A DNA stretch of 7,132 bases from Prosthecobacter sp. (GCA_020216965.1 JAIWOJ010000104.1:1-7132); one strand, 5' to 3'. Shown: positions 1 through 4,360, numbered from the stretch's first letter. Notes: a model not told the origin generated them from the letters alone. Program-made: numbers and translations.

Positions 1-104
1 TTGCCGTCCACAGGGCATTTGTCATTGATCGCAGGGCCGCCTTTGGCAAAAACAGCAGTGAAGGCAGTAACAACGAGTAGCAGGATGGGAAGCAGTGTTT
101 TCAT
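1..104 (-). CDS. Small exported protein with CPVDGK motif (5' end only)
   Basis: The first 34 codons of a minus-strand gene that runs off the left edge. It starts with a typical signal peptide: MK, then a hydrophobic stretch (LLPILLLVVTAFTAV) and a likely signal peptidase I site after VFA at residue 20. The mature start reads KGGPAINDKCPVDGK. A CPV-x-GK motif just after a signal peptide is seen in small YHS-like secreted proteins of Verrucomicrobiota and Planctomycetes, where the Cys may bind metal; that link is from memory of the motif, as the domain itself lies outside the window. No strong Shine-Dalgarno sequence precedes the ATG. The gene follows ssb on the same strand with a gap of about 127 bases, so co-transcription is possible but not shown. 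Confidence 0.6.
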   Translation of the reverse strand, partial: MKTLLPILLLVVTAFTAVFAKGGPAINDKCPVDG

Positions 105-123
105 GGTCGTAATCTGGATGGAA

Positions 124-139
124 CCCTGTGTTTTCAGGG
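124..139 (-). terminator. Weak hairpin between ssb and the exported-protein gene
   Basis: CCCTG and CAGGG form a 5-bp stem around TGTTTT. On the minus strand it lies about 90 bases after the ssb stop. There is no clear T-run, so it is at best a weak terminator or attenuator; the loop is A-rich on the transcribed strand. Confidence 0.2.
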
Positions 140-231
140 CACTCTTCACCGCCATAACGACCTGAGAAATGCTTTCCTAGGCTACAGCCAATCTAAGCAC
201 ATTTAAGAACAAATGAAGCCCAGGTTGAGAC

Positions 232-813
232 TCAAAAAGGGATATCATCTCCATCAAGGCCATCCGTTATTGGCCCCTCACCGAAATCATCTTGTTGTTG
301 AGGAACTGGGGCTGGCGGACGCGATGCTTGCCGTTGCTGAGGTGCGGCGTTACGCTGCGGATGGCCACCTCCCCCAGCGTTGCGACGTGCCTGTGGTGGC
401 TGACTACCATATTCAGAGTCTATTCCATCATCAACGTAAGATTGACCACCAGAACCGGCACCCGCATTCCCGCCAGCAGGAGAACCAAGGAGTTGTAGAT
501 TCTCACAAACGACCTTGATCTTATTGCGCTTCTGTCCAGTAGCTCGGTCTTCCCAGGTATCCATTTGCAAACGCCCCTCGATAAAGACGGGACGCCCTTT
601 GTGGAGCCACTGTCCAGCAATCTCCGCCTGTCTGCCCCACAGGGTGATGTCCAAGTATGTTACTTCCTCTTGACGCTCACCAGTAGCTTCATTGATAAAC
701 CGACGATTGACGGCCAGACCAATATCACAGACTGCCGTTCCCTTCGGGGTGTAACGCACATCCGGATCACGAGTAAGGTTACCGATAAGCATGACTTTGT
801 TCAGACTGGCCAT
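232..813 (-). CDS. ssb: Single-stranded DNA-binding protein SSB
   Basis: A 193-residue SSB that coats single-stranded DNA during replication, recombination and repair, normally as a homotetramer. The OB-fold domain fills residues 1 to about 110, starting MASLNKVMLIGNLTRDP and containing the family-typical RYTPKG, LAVNRRF and WGRQAEIAGQWLHKG stretches. It is followed by a disordered Gly/Gln/Pro/Ala-rich linker of about 70 residues and ends in the acidic tip GDDIPF, which recruits partner proteins in well-studied SSBs. The frame stays open 29 codons upstream to position 900, but I chose the ATG at 813 because MASLNKV is the usual SSB start and the upstream residues match nothing in the family. 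Only a weak TAGG precedes it. The gene is divergent from the metal-binding lipoprotein gene at 904, with about 90 bases between the two starts for both promoters. Confidence 0.93.
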   Translation of the reverse strand: MASLNKVMLIGNLTRDPDVRYTPKGTAVCDIGLAVNRRFINEATGERQEEVTYLDITLWGRQAEIAGQWLHKGRPVFIEGRLQMDTWEDRATGQKRNKIKVVCENLQLLGSPAGGNAGAGSGGQSYVDDGIDSEYGSQPPQARRNAGGGGHPQRNAAPQQRQASRPPAPVPQQQDDFGEGPITDGLDGDDIPF

Positions 814-903
814 AGGGGGCCTATCATATCCACCCGCCAGCATCGCCGGCAACACTTTTATCACCCGCAAAAGGTAATTGACGACGAACGTTCGATTCAA
901 TGC

Positions 904-1815
904 ATGAAATCATCCATTCAGCTCTTGGCTGCGCTTCTCATCTTGTCCTTGGTGGCCTGTCACCCTGACCAAGATAACCATCAGCTAACGGCCTCGACCA
1001 GATCCACTAAACTGCAGGTGTATGTGGATAATTACCCTCTTTGCTACTTTGCTGAACGCATTGGCAAGGGTGCGGTGGAAGTAAATTTCCCTGCGCCTGC
1101 GGACGAAGATCCTGCCTTTTGGCAACCAGATGACGCGACTATCCTGGCCTATCAAGGCGCAGATCTGATTCTTATGAATGGTGCTAGTTATGCCAAATGG
1201 GCGGAAAAAGTTACGCTACCACAGTCGAAGCTCGTGGATACCTCTGCCACATTTAAGTCTAAGTACATTGAGGTTCGGGATGACACGACACATAGCCACG
1301 GGCCAGGCGGTGAGCACAGTCACAGTGGCATTGCCTTTACTACATGGATTGATCTTCAGCAGGCTATCCATCAGGCAGAGGCCGTTGCCAAGGCTCTGAA
1401 AACATGGGTGCCCGATGCGGAGAAGAATTTGGATGGTCTGAAGGCTGAGCTAGAATCTCTAGATCAACGTTTGTTGGCCGTTGGGAAACGAGCTGCGGGC
1501 GTGCCAGTTGTCGCCTCGCACCCAGTTTACCATTATCTAGCGCGCAGGTATTCACTGAATATGCAATCTGTTCTTTGGGAGCCTGAAACCGTGCCTGACG
1601 AGAAGGCTATGGACGAATTGAAGTCGATCCTAACCAAACATCCAGCAAAGTGGATGATATGGGAGGGGCAGCCTGCGAAGGAAAGTGTGGCTATGCTGGA
1701 TGCACTCGGCGTGAGTAGTTTGGTCTTCGACCCCTGCGGCAACGTGCCCGATAGCGGCGACTTCATGACCGTGATGAAGGCGAATGTTGAAGCCCTCGAA
1801 AAAGCCTTTCCGTGA
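904..1815 (+). CDS. ZnuA/TroA-like metal-binding lipoprotein with altered ligand set
   Basis: A 303-residue substrate-binding protein of the cluster A-I (ZnuA/TroA) fold, expected to sit outside the cytoplasmic membrane and bind Zn or Mn for an ABC importer. The N terminus is a lipoprotein signal with lipobox LVAC (Cys19). NYPLCYFAERI (43-53), ADLILMNGASYAKW and the linking-helix region mark the family. In ZnuA the first His lies in a PHDWEP-like motif; here the aligned stretch is DPAFWQP, with Ala71. The second, usually in DPHxWLDP, is replaced by FTTWID (145-150). The third His (His206 in ASHPVYHYL) and the C-terminal Asp (Asp276 in FDPCG) remain. A His-rich loop, HSHGPGGEHSHSG (130-142), resembles the ZnuA charged loop and could supply ligands. 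No permease or ATPase gene is beside it. I start at 904 because the signal peptide begins there; the frame is open further upstream, and no Shine-Dalgarno sequence is visible. Confidence 0.85.
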   Translation: MKSSIQLLAALLILSLVACHPDQDNHQLTASTRSTKLQVYVDNYPLCYFAERIGKGAVEVNFPAPADEDPAFWQPDDATILAYQGADLILMNGASYAKWAEKVTLPQSKLVDTSATFKSKYIEVRDDTTHSHGPGGEHSHSGIAFTTWIDLQQAIHQAEAVAKALKTWVPDAEKNLDGLKAELESLDQRLLAVGKRAAGVPVVASHPVYHYLARRYSLNMQSVLWEPETVPDEKAMDELKSILTKHPAKWMIWEGQPAKESVAMLDALGVSSLVFDPCGNVPDSGDFMTVMKANVEALEKAFP

Positions 1816-1887
1816 GCCTTTCCTAGGGATGAAAAATTAATGTCGACTTCAAAGGCTGCCTAATAAAAAAATTTTTGATTTTTGTGT

Positions 1888-1915
1888 TTGACGTCTGAAA
1901 AGACTGTGACACAAT
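1888..1915 (+). promoter_or_regulatory. Possible sigma70-type promoter
   Basis: TTGACG (1888-1893) and CACAAT (1910-1915) are separated by 16 bases, and TGA just before the second box resembles an extended -10. It lies downstream of an A/T-rich tract and upstream of the 1938-2171 small ORF/RNA. Only 4 of 6 bases match in the -10 box, so this is moderate evidence. Confidence 0.4.
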
Positions 1916-1937
1916 CAGCTTACTTTCGACACAAGTC

Positions 1938-2105
1938 ATGAATCATTCTCGCACATATGCATCAATCCATACAGCGCTCTCCGAGTGCTGTGGGTTTGCT
2001 CAGTGTGGTCGATTTGGAAGAATGGTCATGATCCAGGTCGCCAAAGAGCTTGAATGGAGCAACCCGAGCCCCGGAGGCACGCGAGCAGAGTCAGCTACGA
2101 ACTGA
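1938..2105 (+). CDS. Possible 55-residue small protein, or part of a structured RNA
   Basis: An ORF that begins MNHSRTYASIHTALSECCGF and ends SPGGTRAESATN. It fits neatly between the promoter-like element at 1888 and the terminator at 2133, but no ribosome binding site precedes the ATG and I recognise no family. The same DNA folds well as RNA. GGGTTTGCTC (from 1991) pairs with GAGCAACCC (ending 2065) with one bulge. Flanking CTCT, GTGC and their complements extend that helix. GTCAG-CTACGAA-CTGAC forms a separate hairpin around 2089-2105. Either a small RNA or a small protein is possible; the conserved-looking pairings make me lean slightly to RNA. Confidence 0.3.
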   Translation: MNHSRTYASIHTALSECCGFAQCGRFGRMVMIQVAKELEWSNPSPGGTRAESATN

Positions 2106-2132
2106 CCGGTCCCTGAACCAGCTTTCCCCAGG

Positions 2133-2171
2133 AAAAGCCCTGCTCGCCGAAGATGGCAGCAGGGCTTTTTT
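2133..2171 (+). terminator. Strong intrinsic terminator
   Basis: AAAAGCCCTGCT (2133-2144) pairs perfectly with AGCAGGGCTTTT (2158-2169). An inner GCC/GGC adds three pairs around the loop GAAGAT, and the stem ends in TTTTTT. Because the 5' arm starts with AAAA, it could act on both strands. It ends the 1938-2105 unit and insulates it from the array. Confidence 0.9.
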
Positions 2172-2480
2172 GTGGCCCGAAAATACCAGAACCAACCCCA
2201 TTTCATCCCATCCATTGATTTCATTCCCAACCTAGACGGTTGACCCCCTCAGCACGAAGAGCCCCGGCACCTGTTGCAGCAGATGCCGGGACGGAAGCCA
2301 GCCTTGGCAGACTCCAGAAGGAGCCCTTTGATACGCCCAGTGCATGACCCATGAAAGGCATCGCACCCTTCCTTCTCAATGTCAAGAACTCGCATCCACT
2401 CAATGCGCATAATTCCTAAGGATAGGCTTTGGAATCAGGGATCATTTTGTCCAGATTTTCACATCACGAAATGGCTTCCT
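2172..2480. other. Gene-free stretch with one strong hairpin
   Basis: No ORF here looks like a gene. The only clear structure is CCCGGCA (2263-2269) paired with TGCCGGG (2284-2290), whose loop contains a further CTG/CAG pairing; no T-run follows, so it is not a standard terminator. ACCCATGAAAGGC near 2346-2358 resembles the reverse complement of the TTTCATG spacer seen later. The stretch may be leader sequence of the array or decayed DNA. Confidence 0.4.
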
Positions 2481-2484
2481 AGGA

Positions 2485-2590
2485 GGTGTGCCATAAACAC
2501 CAAAACATCCGCCGTGAAACAGCCTGCGGGTGCGACGCCAGCGATGAGCTAAACCTCATCCCGCGCGTGGCAGCGGTGTTCGTTCTTTTG
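2485..2590 (+). ncRNA. Candidate permuted tRNA-like RNA at the head of the array
   Basis: Arms appear in permuted order. GGTGT-GCCATAA-ACACC (2485-2501) is a hairpin with a 7-nt loop like an anticodon arm. A T-like arm follows, GCGGG-TGCGACG-CCAGC (2526-2542, 4 of 5 pairs). Directly after it, GATGAG (2543-2548) pairs with CTCATC (2555-2560) around a 6-nt loop, like an acceptor stem closed by a hexaloop. Then CCGC/GCGG (2561-2564/2573-2576) forms a D-like arm with GTGGCA in its loop. A T-rich tail (TTCGTTCTTTTG) ends the element. This is the same order as the two YrlA-like elements before rsr. The terminal helix is less clear: only AACACC with GGTGTT, which competes with the D-like stem. Confidence 0.4.
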
Positions 2591-2591
2591 T

Positions 2592-2618
2592 GGTTGGTCA
2601 TCATCAGCATGACCAGCC
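2592..2618 (+). ncRNA. 10-bp hairpin, possible switch partner of the next element
   Basis: GGTTGGTCAT (2592-2601) pairs with ATGACCAGCC (2609-2618) around the 7-nt loop CATCAGC, with one G-U pair. The 3' arm can instead pair with GGTTGGAC at 2711-2718, which would extend the long stem of the following element. No T-run follows, so a terminator is unlikely. Confidence 0.4.
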
Positions 2619-2716
2619 ATGAAAGGGCACAGAGCGATGGTGAAAAGGACTGGTGTTGGGTTCGGGGGAATCCACTGACGTTGGCATGGCCTCCCTCTGT
2701 GTCCTTTCATGGTTGG
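2613..2716 (+). ncRNA. Folded RNA closed by a 22-bp stem
   Basis: Positions 2613-2634 pair with 2695-2716 over 22 continuous base pairs, with only two G-U pairs (2616/2713 and 2627/2702). The apical region of 60 nt contains TGGGTTC-GGGG-GAATCCA (2657-2674), a 7-bp hairpin. The outer arms carry CCATGAAAGG and CCTTTCATGG, related to the TTTCATG spacer of the array. There is no tRNA-like arm set and no ORF. Paired 5' and 3' ends with a separate apical domain is the general plan of Y RNAs, and the Ro60 gene lies downstream, but no diagnostic Ro-binding bulge is visible. It could also be a palindromic insertion. Confidence 0.5.
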
Positions 2717-2737
2717 ACGGCAAGTCCATCAACCAAC

Positions 2738-2812
2738 ACGGCCGTGGCAGACAAGCAATGCACGGGCCTCCAAAACCCGCAGATCTGGGGGCAGTACCCA
2801 CCCGGCGTGCCA
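2738..2812 (+). tRNA. tRNA-Trp(CCA), altered
   Basis: The anticodon stem CGGGC/ACCCG (2763-2767/2775-2779, one C-A mismatch next to the loop) encloses CTCCAAA, giving anticodon CCA with U33 and A37. The discriminator is G73 (2809), as usual for tRNA-Trp, followed by an encoded CCA. The T stem is CTGGG/CCCAC (4 pairs) around GGCAGTA instead of TTCRANY. The D stem GCA/TGC has only three pairs and its loop lacks GG. The acceptor pairs at 5 of 7 positions. A specific tRNA fold is clear, but the mismatches suggest decay or a non-canonical role. Confidence 0.7.
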
Positions 2813-2816
2813 TTTT

Positions 2817-2905
2817 CATGGAGCGCGTGTGCCATGCCAGGCACGACAGAGGATTATTCCGCCACAGATTAGGTGGGTAGGTCGTGCCATCACACGCGCT
2901 CCATG
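2817..2905 (+). ncRNA. Folded RNA closed by a perfect 15-bp stem
   Basis: CATGGAGCGCGTGTG (2817-2831) is exactly complementary to CACACGCGCTCCATG (2891-2905). After an asymmetric internal loop (CCATGCCA opposite AT), GGCACGAC (2840-2847) pairs exactly with GTCGTGCC (2881-2888). The apex carries two small hairpins: GGA-TTAT-TCC and CCAC-AGATTAG-GTGG. This is a compact four-helix RNA of about 89 nt, occupying one slot of the array between tRNA-Trp and the next tRNA-like element, with array spacers on both sides (TTTTCATG before, ATTTTCATAA after). It is not a tRNA. The paired ends interrupted by an internal loop resemble a Y RNA, but no homology can be shown from sequence alone. Confidence 0.6.
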
Positions 2906-2922
2906 GCCTCATTTTCATAATT

Positions 2923-2993
2923 CAGGGAGAGCCAGTGCTATGCCCAATCTCATAAGCGGGGCTCGGTATGTGCGATTGCCATTCCTGCGTCCA
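2923..2993 (+). tRNA. Degenerate tRNA-Met-like element (CAT)
   Basis: CAGGGAG (2923-2929) pairs with ATTCCTG (2981-2987) at 6 of 7 positions. The loop CTCATAA (2949-2955), typical of tRNA-Met, gives anticodon CAT, but the stem next to it is broken; GCCC/GGGC further out can still pair. A T-like arm GGTA/TGCC has an 8-nt loop, TGTGCGAT. The D arm is shortened. CCA occurs at 2991-2993 but is offset from the acceptor by two bases. Probably a decayed tRNA or a tRNA mimic. Confidence 0.4.
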
Positions 2994-2998
2994 TTTCA

Positions 2999-3073
2999 TG
3001 TCCGTTAGCTCAGACAGATGAGCGACAGGTTGAAAATACGAACAGGTGGGCGCGCTAGCTACTCCAACAGCCA
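2999..3073 (+). tRNA. Degenerate tRNA-Phe-like element (GAA)
   Basis: A perfect D arm is present: GCTC/GAGC (3008-3011/3020-3023) around AGACAGAT, preceded by U8-A9. The loop TTGAAAA would give anticodon GAA, but the stem around it pairs at only 2 of 5 positions. The T arm GTGGG/GCTAC (4 of 5 pairs) encloses CGCGCTA, and TCCAACA-G-CCA follows, so an encoded CCA is in the right place. The acceptor pairs at about 4 of 7 positions. The frame of a 72-nt tRNA is intact while several helices have failed, as in a decaying gene. Confidence 0.45.
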
Positions 3074-3078
3074 GTTAC

Positions 3079-3150
3079 GCGGTGATATAACAGCGAACAT
3101 GCGAGTCTTCCAAACTCGACAAGTCGGGCCAGAACCGACATGCCGCACCA
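3079..3150 (+). tRNA. tRNA-Gly(TCC), altered D and T loops
   Basis: The anticodon arm CGAGT-CTTCCAA-ACTCG (3102-3118) is perfect and reads TCC. The T stem GTCGG/CCGAC (3123-3127/3135-3139) is perfect, but the loop is GCCAGAA, not TTCRANY. The acceptor GCGGTGA/ATGCCGC pairs at 6 of 7 positions with two G-U pairs, followed by A73 and an encoded CCA. The D region is short (14 nt between positions 10 and 26) without a convincing stem. Confidence 0.75.
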
Positions 3151-3159
3151 TTTTCACAA

Positions 3160-3234
3160 GCTCCCAATGTGTAAGAGAACATGCACACCACTTTGCGGAA
3201 GTAGAGGCTCGAGGTGCAAGTCCTCGCGGGAGCA
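3160..3234 (+). tRNA. tRNA-Arg(GCG)
   Basis: The acceptor GCTCCCA/CGGGAGC pairs at 6 of 7 positions; the D stem GTGT/GCAC and the T stem CGAGG/CCTCG are complete. The T loop is TGCAAGT. The anticodon arm CCACT-TTGCGGA-AGTAG has one mismatch and reads GCG. The D loop AAGAGAACAT lacks GG. After A73 the DNA reads CCC, so CCA is not encoded. Confidence 0.75.
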
Positions 3235-3247
3235 CCCTTTCAAAGAC

Positions 3248-3323
3248 TCCTCCGTGGCCGACTCAGAAAGGCACCGATCTCGTAAATCGGAACATGTGGG
3301 TGCAAAACCCACCGGAGGCTCCA
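3248..3323 (+). tRNA. tRNA-Thr(CGT)
   Basis: A well-formed cloverleaf: the anticodon arm CCGAT-CTCGTAA-ATCGG reads CGT; the T stem GTGGG/CCCAC is perfect with loop TGCAAAA; the D stem GCC/GGC encloses GACTCAGAAA. The acceptor TCCTCCG/CGGAGGC pairs at 6 of 7 positions (T1-C72 mismatch), then U73 and an encoded CCA. Confidence 0.8.
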
Positions 3324-3332
3324 TTTCAAACA

Positions 3333-3407
3333 CCCTGCATGTTGTAACCGTCAGCATTCCTCGTTGTGAACGAGGCGGTGCCGGTGCGAATCCGGCTGTG
3401 GGAACCA
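3333..3407 (+). tRNA. tRNA-His(GTG)
   Basis: The anticodon arm CCTCG-TTGTGAA-CGAGG (3359-3375) is perfect and reads GTG. The T arm GCCGG-TGCGAAT-CCGGC is perfect. The acceptor CCCTGCA/TGTGGGA pairs at 6 of 7 positions using two G-U pairs, followed by A73 and an encoded CCA. The D helix can extend to six pairs (ATGTTG/CAGCAT, 3339-3344/3352-3357) around TAACCGT. The usual His identity pair G-1:C73 is not evident. Confidence 0.75.
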
Positions 3408-3417
3408 GTTTCATGAT

Positions 3418-3489
3418 CGTGCGCAAGGCGAAGAGCCGAGCCTGTGGTTCGCAAGTCCACCTTACCCAGTGCGAGTCTGGGGCGCACGT
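3418..3489 (+). tRNA. tRNA-Cys(GCA)
   Basis: The acceptor CGTGCGC/GCGCACG is a perfect 7-bp helix, and the T arm CCCAG-TGCGAGT-CTGGG is perfect. The anticodon stem GTGGT/TCCAC has a T-T mismatch next to the loop TCGCAAG, which reads GCA with C33 instead of U33. U73 fits a Cys tRNA. The D stem GGC/GCC has three pairs and its loop lacks GG. CCA is not encoded (CCG follows). Confidence 0.72.
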
Positions 3490-3497
3490 CCGGTTTC

Positions 3498-3566
3498 GGG
3501 CTTGGTTAGAGCCAAGGCGGCACCTGTCTCATAAACAGGCTTCGGGTTCGATTCCCGCCCAGCCCA
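3498..3566 (+). tRNA. tRNA-Met(CAT) with abnormal D arm
   Basis: The anticodon arm CCTGT-CTCATAA-ACAGG (3523-3539) is perfect and reads CAT. The T loop is the canonical TTCGATT. The acceptor GGGCTTG/CCAGCCC pairs at 6 of 7 positions and A73 follows; CCA is not encoded. The D arm is reduced to GCC-AAGGC-GGC after a 6-nt linker, and the variable region is only about 2-3 nt, so the gene is shorter (69 nt) than normal. Confidence 0.6.
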
Positions 3567-3571
3567 CGTTT

Positions 3572-3647
3572 CGGATACGAGAGAGCCAGCGAACTCGCTT
3601 GGTTTGGGACCAAGACGCGCCCGGGGCAGCACCGGGGTATTCGACCA
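3572..3647 (+). tRNA. tRNA-Pro(TGG)
   Basis: The acceptor CGGATAC/GTATTCG pairs fully (one G-U), then A73 and an encoded CCA. The anticodon arm CTTGG-TTTGGGA-CCAAG is perfect, reading TGG with G37. The D stem GAG/CTC has three pairs around a loop containing CCAG. The T stem CCCGG/CCGGG is perfect, but its loop is GGCAGCA rather than TTCRANY. Confidence 0.82.
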
Positions 3648-3651
3648 TTTT

Positions 3652-3727
3652 TGGTCTGTAGCTTAACAGTCAAAGCGTCGGGCTCATAACCCGGAAGATG
3701 CTGGTGCAACTCCAGCCGGACCGACCA
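3652..3727 (+). tRNA. tRNA-Met(CAT)
   Basis: A complete cloverleaf: acceptor TGGTCTG/CGGACCG (7 pairs, two G-U), U8-A9, D stem GCTT/AAGC around AACAGTCA, anticodon arm TCGGG-CTCATAA-CCCGG reading CAT, 5-nt variable loop, T arm GCTGG-TGCAACT-CCAGC, A73 and an encoded CCA. The elbow is non-canonical: AG in the D loop and TGC in the T loop. It could be elongator Met, or an Ile tRNA if C34 is converted to lysidine; the sequence does not decide. Confidence 0.85.
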
Positions 3728-3746
3728 ATCAAGAAGCAACAAGCAG

Positions 3747-3825
3747 AGGGCGAAGAGCATAGAGCCAGAGTTGCCTTGGTGTATTCACCTTTCTCAAGCG
3801 TCCGATCCTACGCTCTACGCCCTCC
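3747..3825. repeat. Imperfect inverted repeat in a tRNA spacer
   Basis: GAGGGCGAAGAGCATAG at the left is nearly complementary to CTACGCTCTACGCCCTC at the right (ending 3825), with three mismatches. The right end TACGCCCTCCG recurs at 4261-4271 in the second such repeat. Such GC-rich, purine/pyrimidine-biased inverted repeats look like dispersed intergenic elements that have landed between array units. Confidence 0.5.
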
Positions 3826-3840
3826 GTTCTCAGCTTTTCT

Positions 3841-3972
3841 GCTCTGTATAGAGCGCCTCGCTTCGAACGCGAAGGCTGGAGGCGAGCGCTGTGCGCGATA
3901 GCGCACATCAATGAGGCGCGGAGCAGACTTGGCACAGCCGCAGGAGCGGCAAAGTCCTTCCGGGAGTGCCAA
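3841..3972 (+). ncRNA. Hairpin-rich non-tRNA segment of the array
   Basis: Five hairpins follow each other: GCTC-TGTATA-GAGC (3841-3854); CTTCG-AACG-CGAAG (3861-3874) inside AGCGC/GCGCT with TCGC/GCGA; TGTGCGC-GATA-GCGCACA (3890-3907), a perfect 7-bp stem with a tetraloop; and TTGGCAC/GTGCCAA (3929-3935/3966-3972), a perfect 7-bp helix enclosing CCGC-AGGA-GCGG and a smaller hairpin. The last unit resembles a miniature acceptor stem with two arms. I cannot assign a tRNA identity; it may be one or two collapsed tRNA-like elements or another structured RNA. Confidence 0.4.
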
Positions 3973-3981
3973 TCAACGTAA

Positions 3982-4025
3982 AACGAGTTTTCCAACTCGT
4001 TGCCGAACGAGCTGGAAAGCTCGTT
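3982..4025. repeat. Pair of perfect palindromes with complementary loops
   Basis: AACGAGTT-TTCC-AACTCGTT (3982-4001) and AACGAGCT-GGAA-AGCTCGTT (4006-4025) are each perfect 8-bp hairpins with a tetraloop, separated by GCCG. The second is the reverse complement of the first except at one base pair. The loops TTCC and GGAA are complementary. This looks like a REP-type dispersed palindrome in inverted tandem. Confidence 0.7.
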
Positions 4026-4032
4026 CTACAAT

Positions 4033-4114
4033 GGAACGCCTACCAGAGCAGCGTGCCGGGACTCGGTGCTCACGAGATCGTGCCGCCATCAAGCAGCATG
4101 CCCTCGGCGTTCCA
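4033..4114 (+). tRNA. Degenerate tRNA-Ser-like element (GCT)
   Basis: GGAACGCC (4033-4040) pairs perfectly with GGCGTTCC (4106-4113) and A73 follows. The anticodon arm CTCG-GTGCTCA-CGAG reads GCT. Its length of 82 nt and a 12-nt variable region would fit a Ser tRNA. The T-like arm CAAGC-AGCATGC-CCTCG has only 3 of 5 pairs and the D arm is poor. CACGA/TCGTG offers a competing fold. CCA is not encoded. Confidence 0.4.
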
Positions 4115-4124
4115 CGATTTTCAT

Positions 4125-4198
4125 GACCCTGTCGTCTAACTGGCCAAGGCACCCGACTTTCTATCGGGTTATTGCGGGTTCGAATCCCGCCAGGGTTG
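4125..4198 (+). tRNA. tRNA-Glu(TTC)
   Basis: The most canonical tRNA of the array. The acceptor GACCCTG/CAGGGTT pairs fully (one G-U); the D stem GTCT/AGGC encloses AACTGGCCA with the conserved GG; the anticodon arm CCCGA-CTTTCTA-TCGGG reads TTC with an unusual U37; the T arm GCGGG-TTCGAAT-CCCGC is canonical. G73 is followed by CCT, so CCA is not encoded. UCGUCUA in the D region is typical of Glu tRNAs. Confidence 0.88.
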
Positions 4199-4210
4199 CC
4201 TATTTCAAAG

Positions 4211-4265
4211 CGTAGAGCAAAGAGCGAAGTGCAGAGCGTCAGACTCTTCGCTCTTAGCCCTACGC
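4211..4265. repeat. Imperfect inverted repeat between tRNA-Glu and tRNA-Lys
   Basis: CGTAGAGCAAAGAGCGAAG (4211-4229) and CTTCGCTCTTAGCCCTACG (4247-4265) are complementary with three mismatches. The right end continues as CCCTCCG, shared with the repeat at 3747-3825, so the two belong to one family. Confidence 0.6.
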
Positions 4266-4279
4266 CCTCCGCTTTTTCC

Positions 4280-4351
4280 GGGCCTGAAACTTAGACAGCG
4301 AAGTAACCGGCTTTTAACCGGTTGAGCAGGGTGCATGTCCTTGCAGGCCCA
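4280..4351 (+). tRNA. tRNA-Lys(TTT)
   Basis: The acceptor GGGCCTG/CAGGCCC is perfect; the D stem ACTT/AAGT encloses AGACAGCG; the anticodon arm ACCGG-CTTTTAA-CCGGT is perfect and reads TTT; the T arm CAGGG-TGCATGT-CCTTG pairs fully with one G-U. A73 is present but CGA follows instead of CCA. The elbow is of the altered AG/TGC type. Confidence 0.88.
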
Positions 4352-4360
4352 CGACTTTCC

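Noticed and set aside
173..2483. Three copies of CTTCCTAGG or TTTCCTAGG (173-181, 1818-1827, 2475-2483), possible attachment-type repeats
   Set aside because: Only 9-10 bases match, the spacing brackets unrelated genes, and no integrase is present. Noted only because CTAG words are rare in many bacteria.
2592..2599. GGTTGGTC as a direct homologue of the vertebrate Y RNA Ro-binding end
   Set aside because: Eight bases with one difference are too few, and the characteristic bulged helix is missing at this site.
2486..2918. Several 75-128-codon frames on both strands around the folded RNAs
   Set aside because: They overlap each other and the long inverted repeats, and none resembles a protein family.
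3140..3661. A 173-codon open frame through the array on the plus strand
   Set aside because: It runs across tRNA-Arg, Thr, His, Cys, Met and Pro genes, has low-complexity, unfamily-like composition and no ribosome site. It is an accidental frame in GC-rich RNA genes.
3841..3890. Possible tRNA-Arg(TCG) or tRNA-Ser(CGA) from the loop around CTTCGAA
   Set aside because: The anticodon stem pairs poorly, no T arm or acceptor partner can be found, and CTTCG-AACG-CGAAG forms a better simple hairpin.
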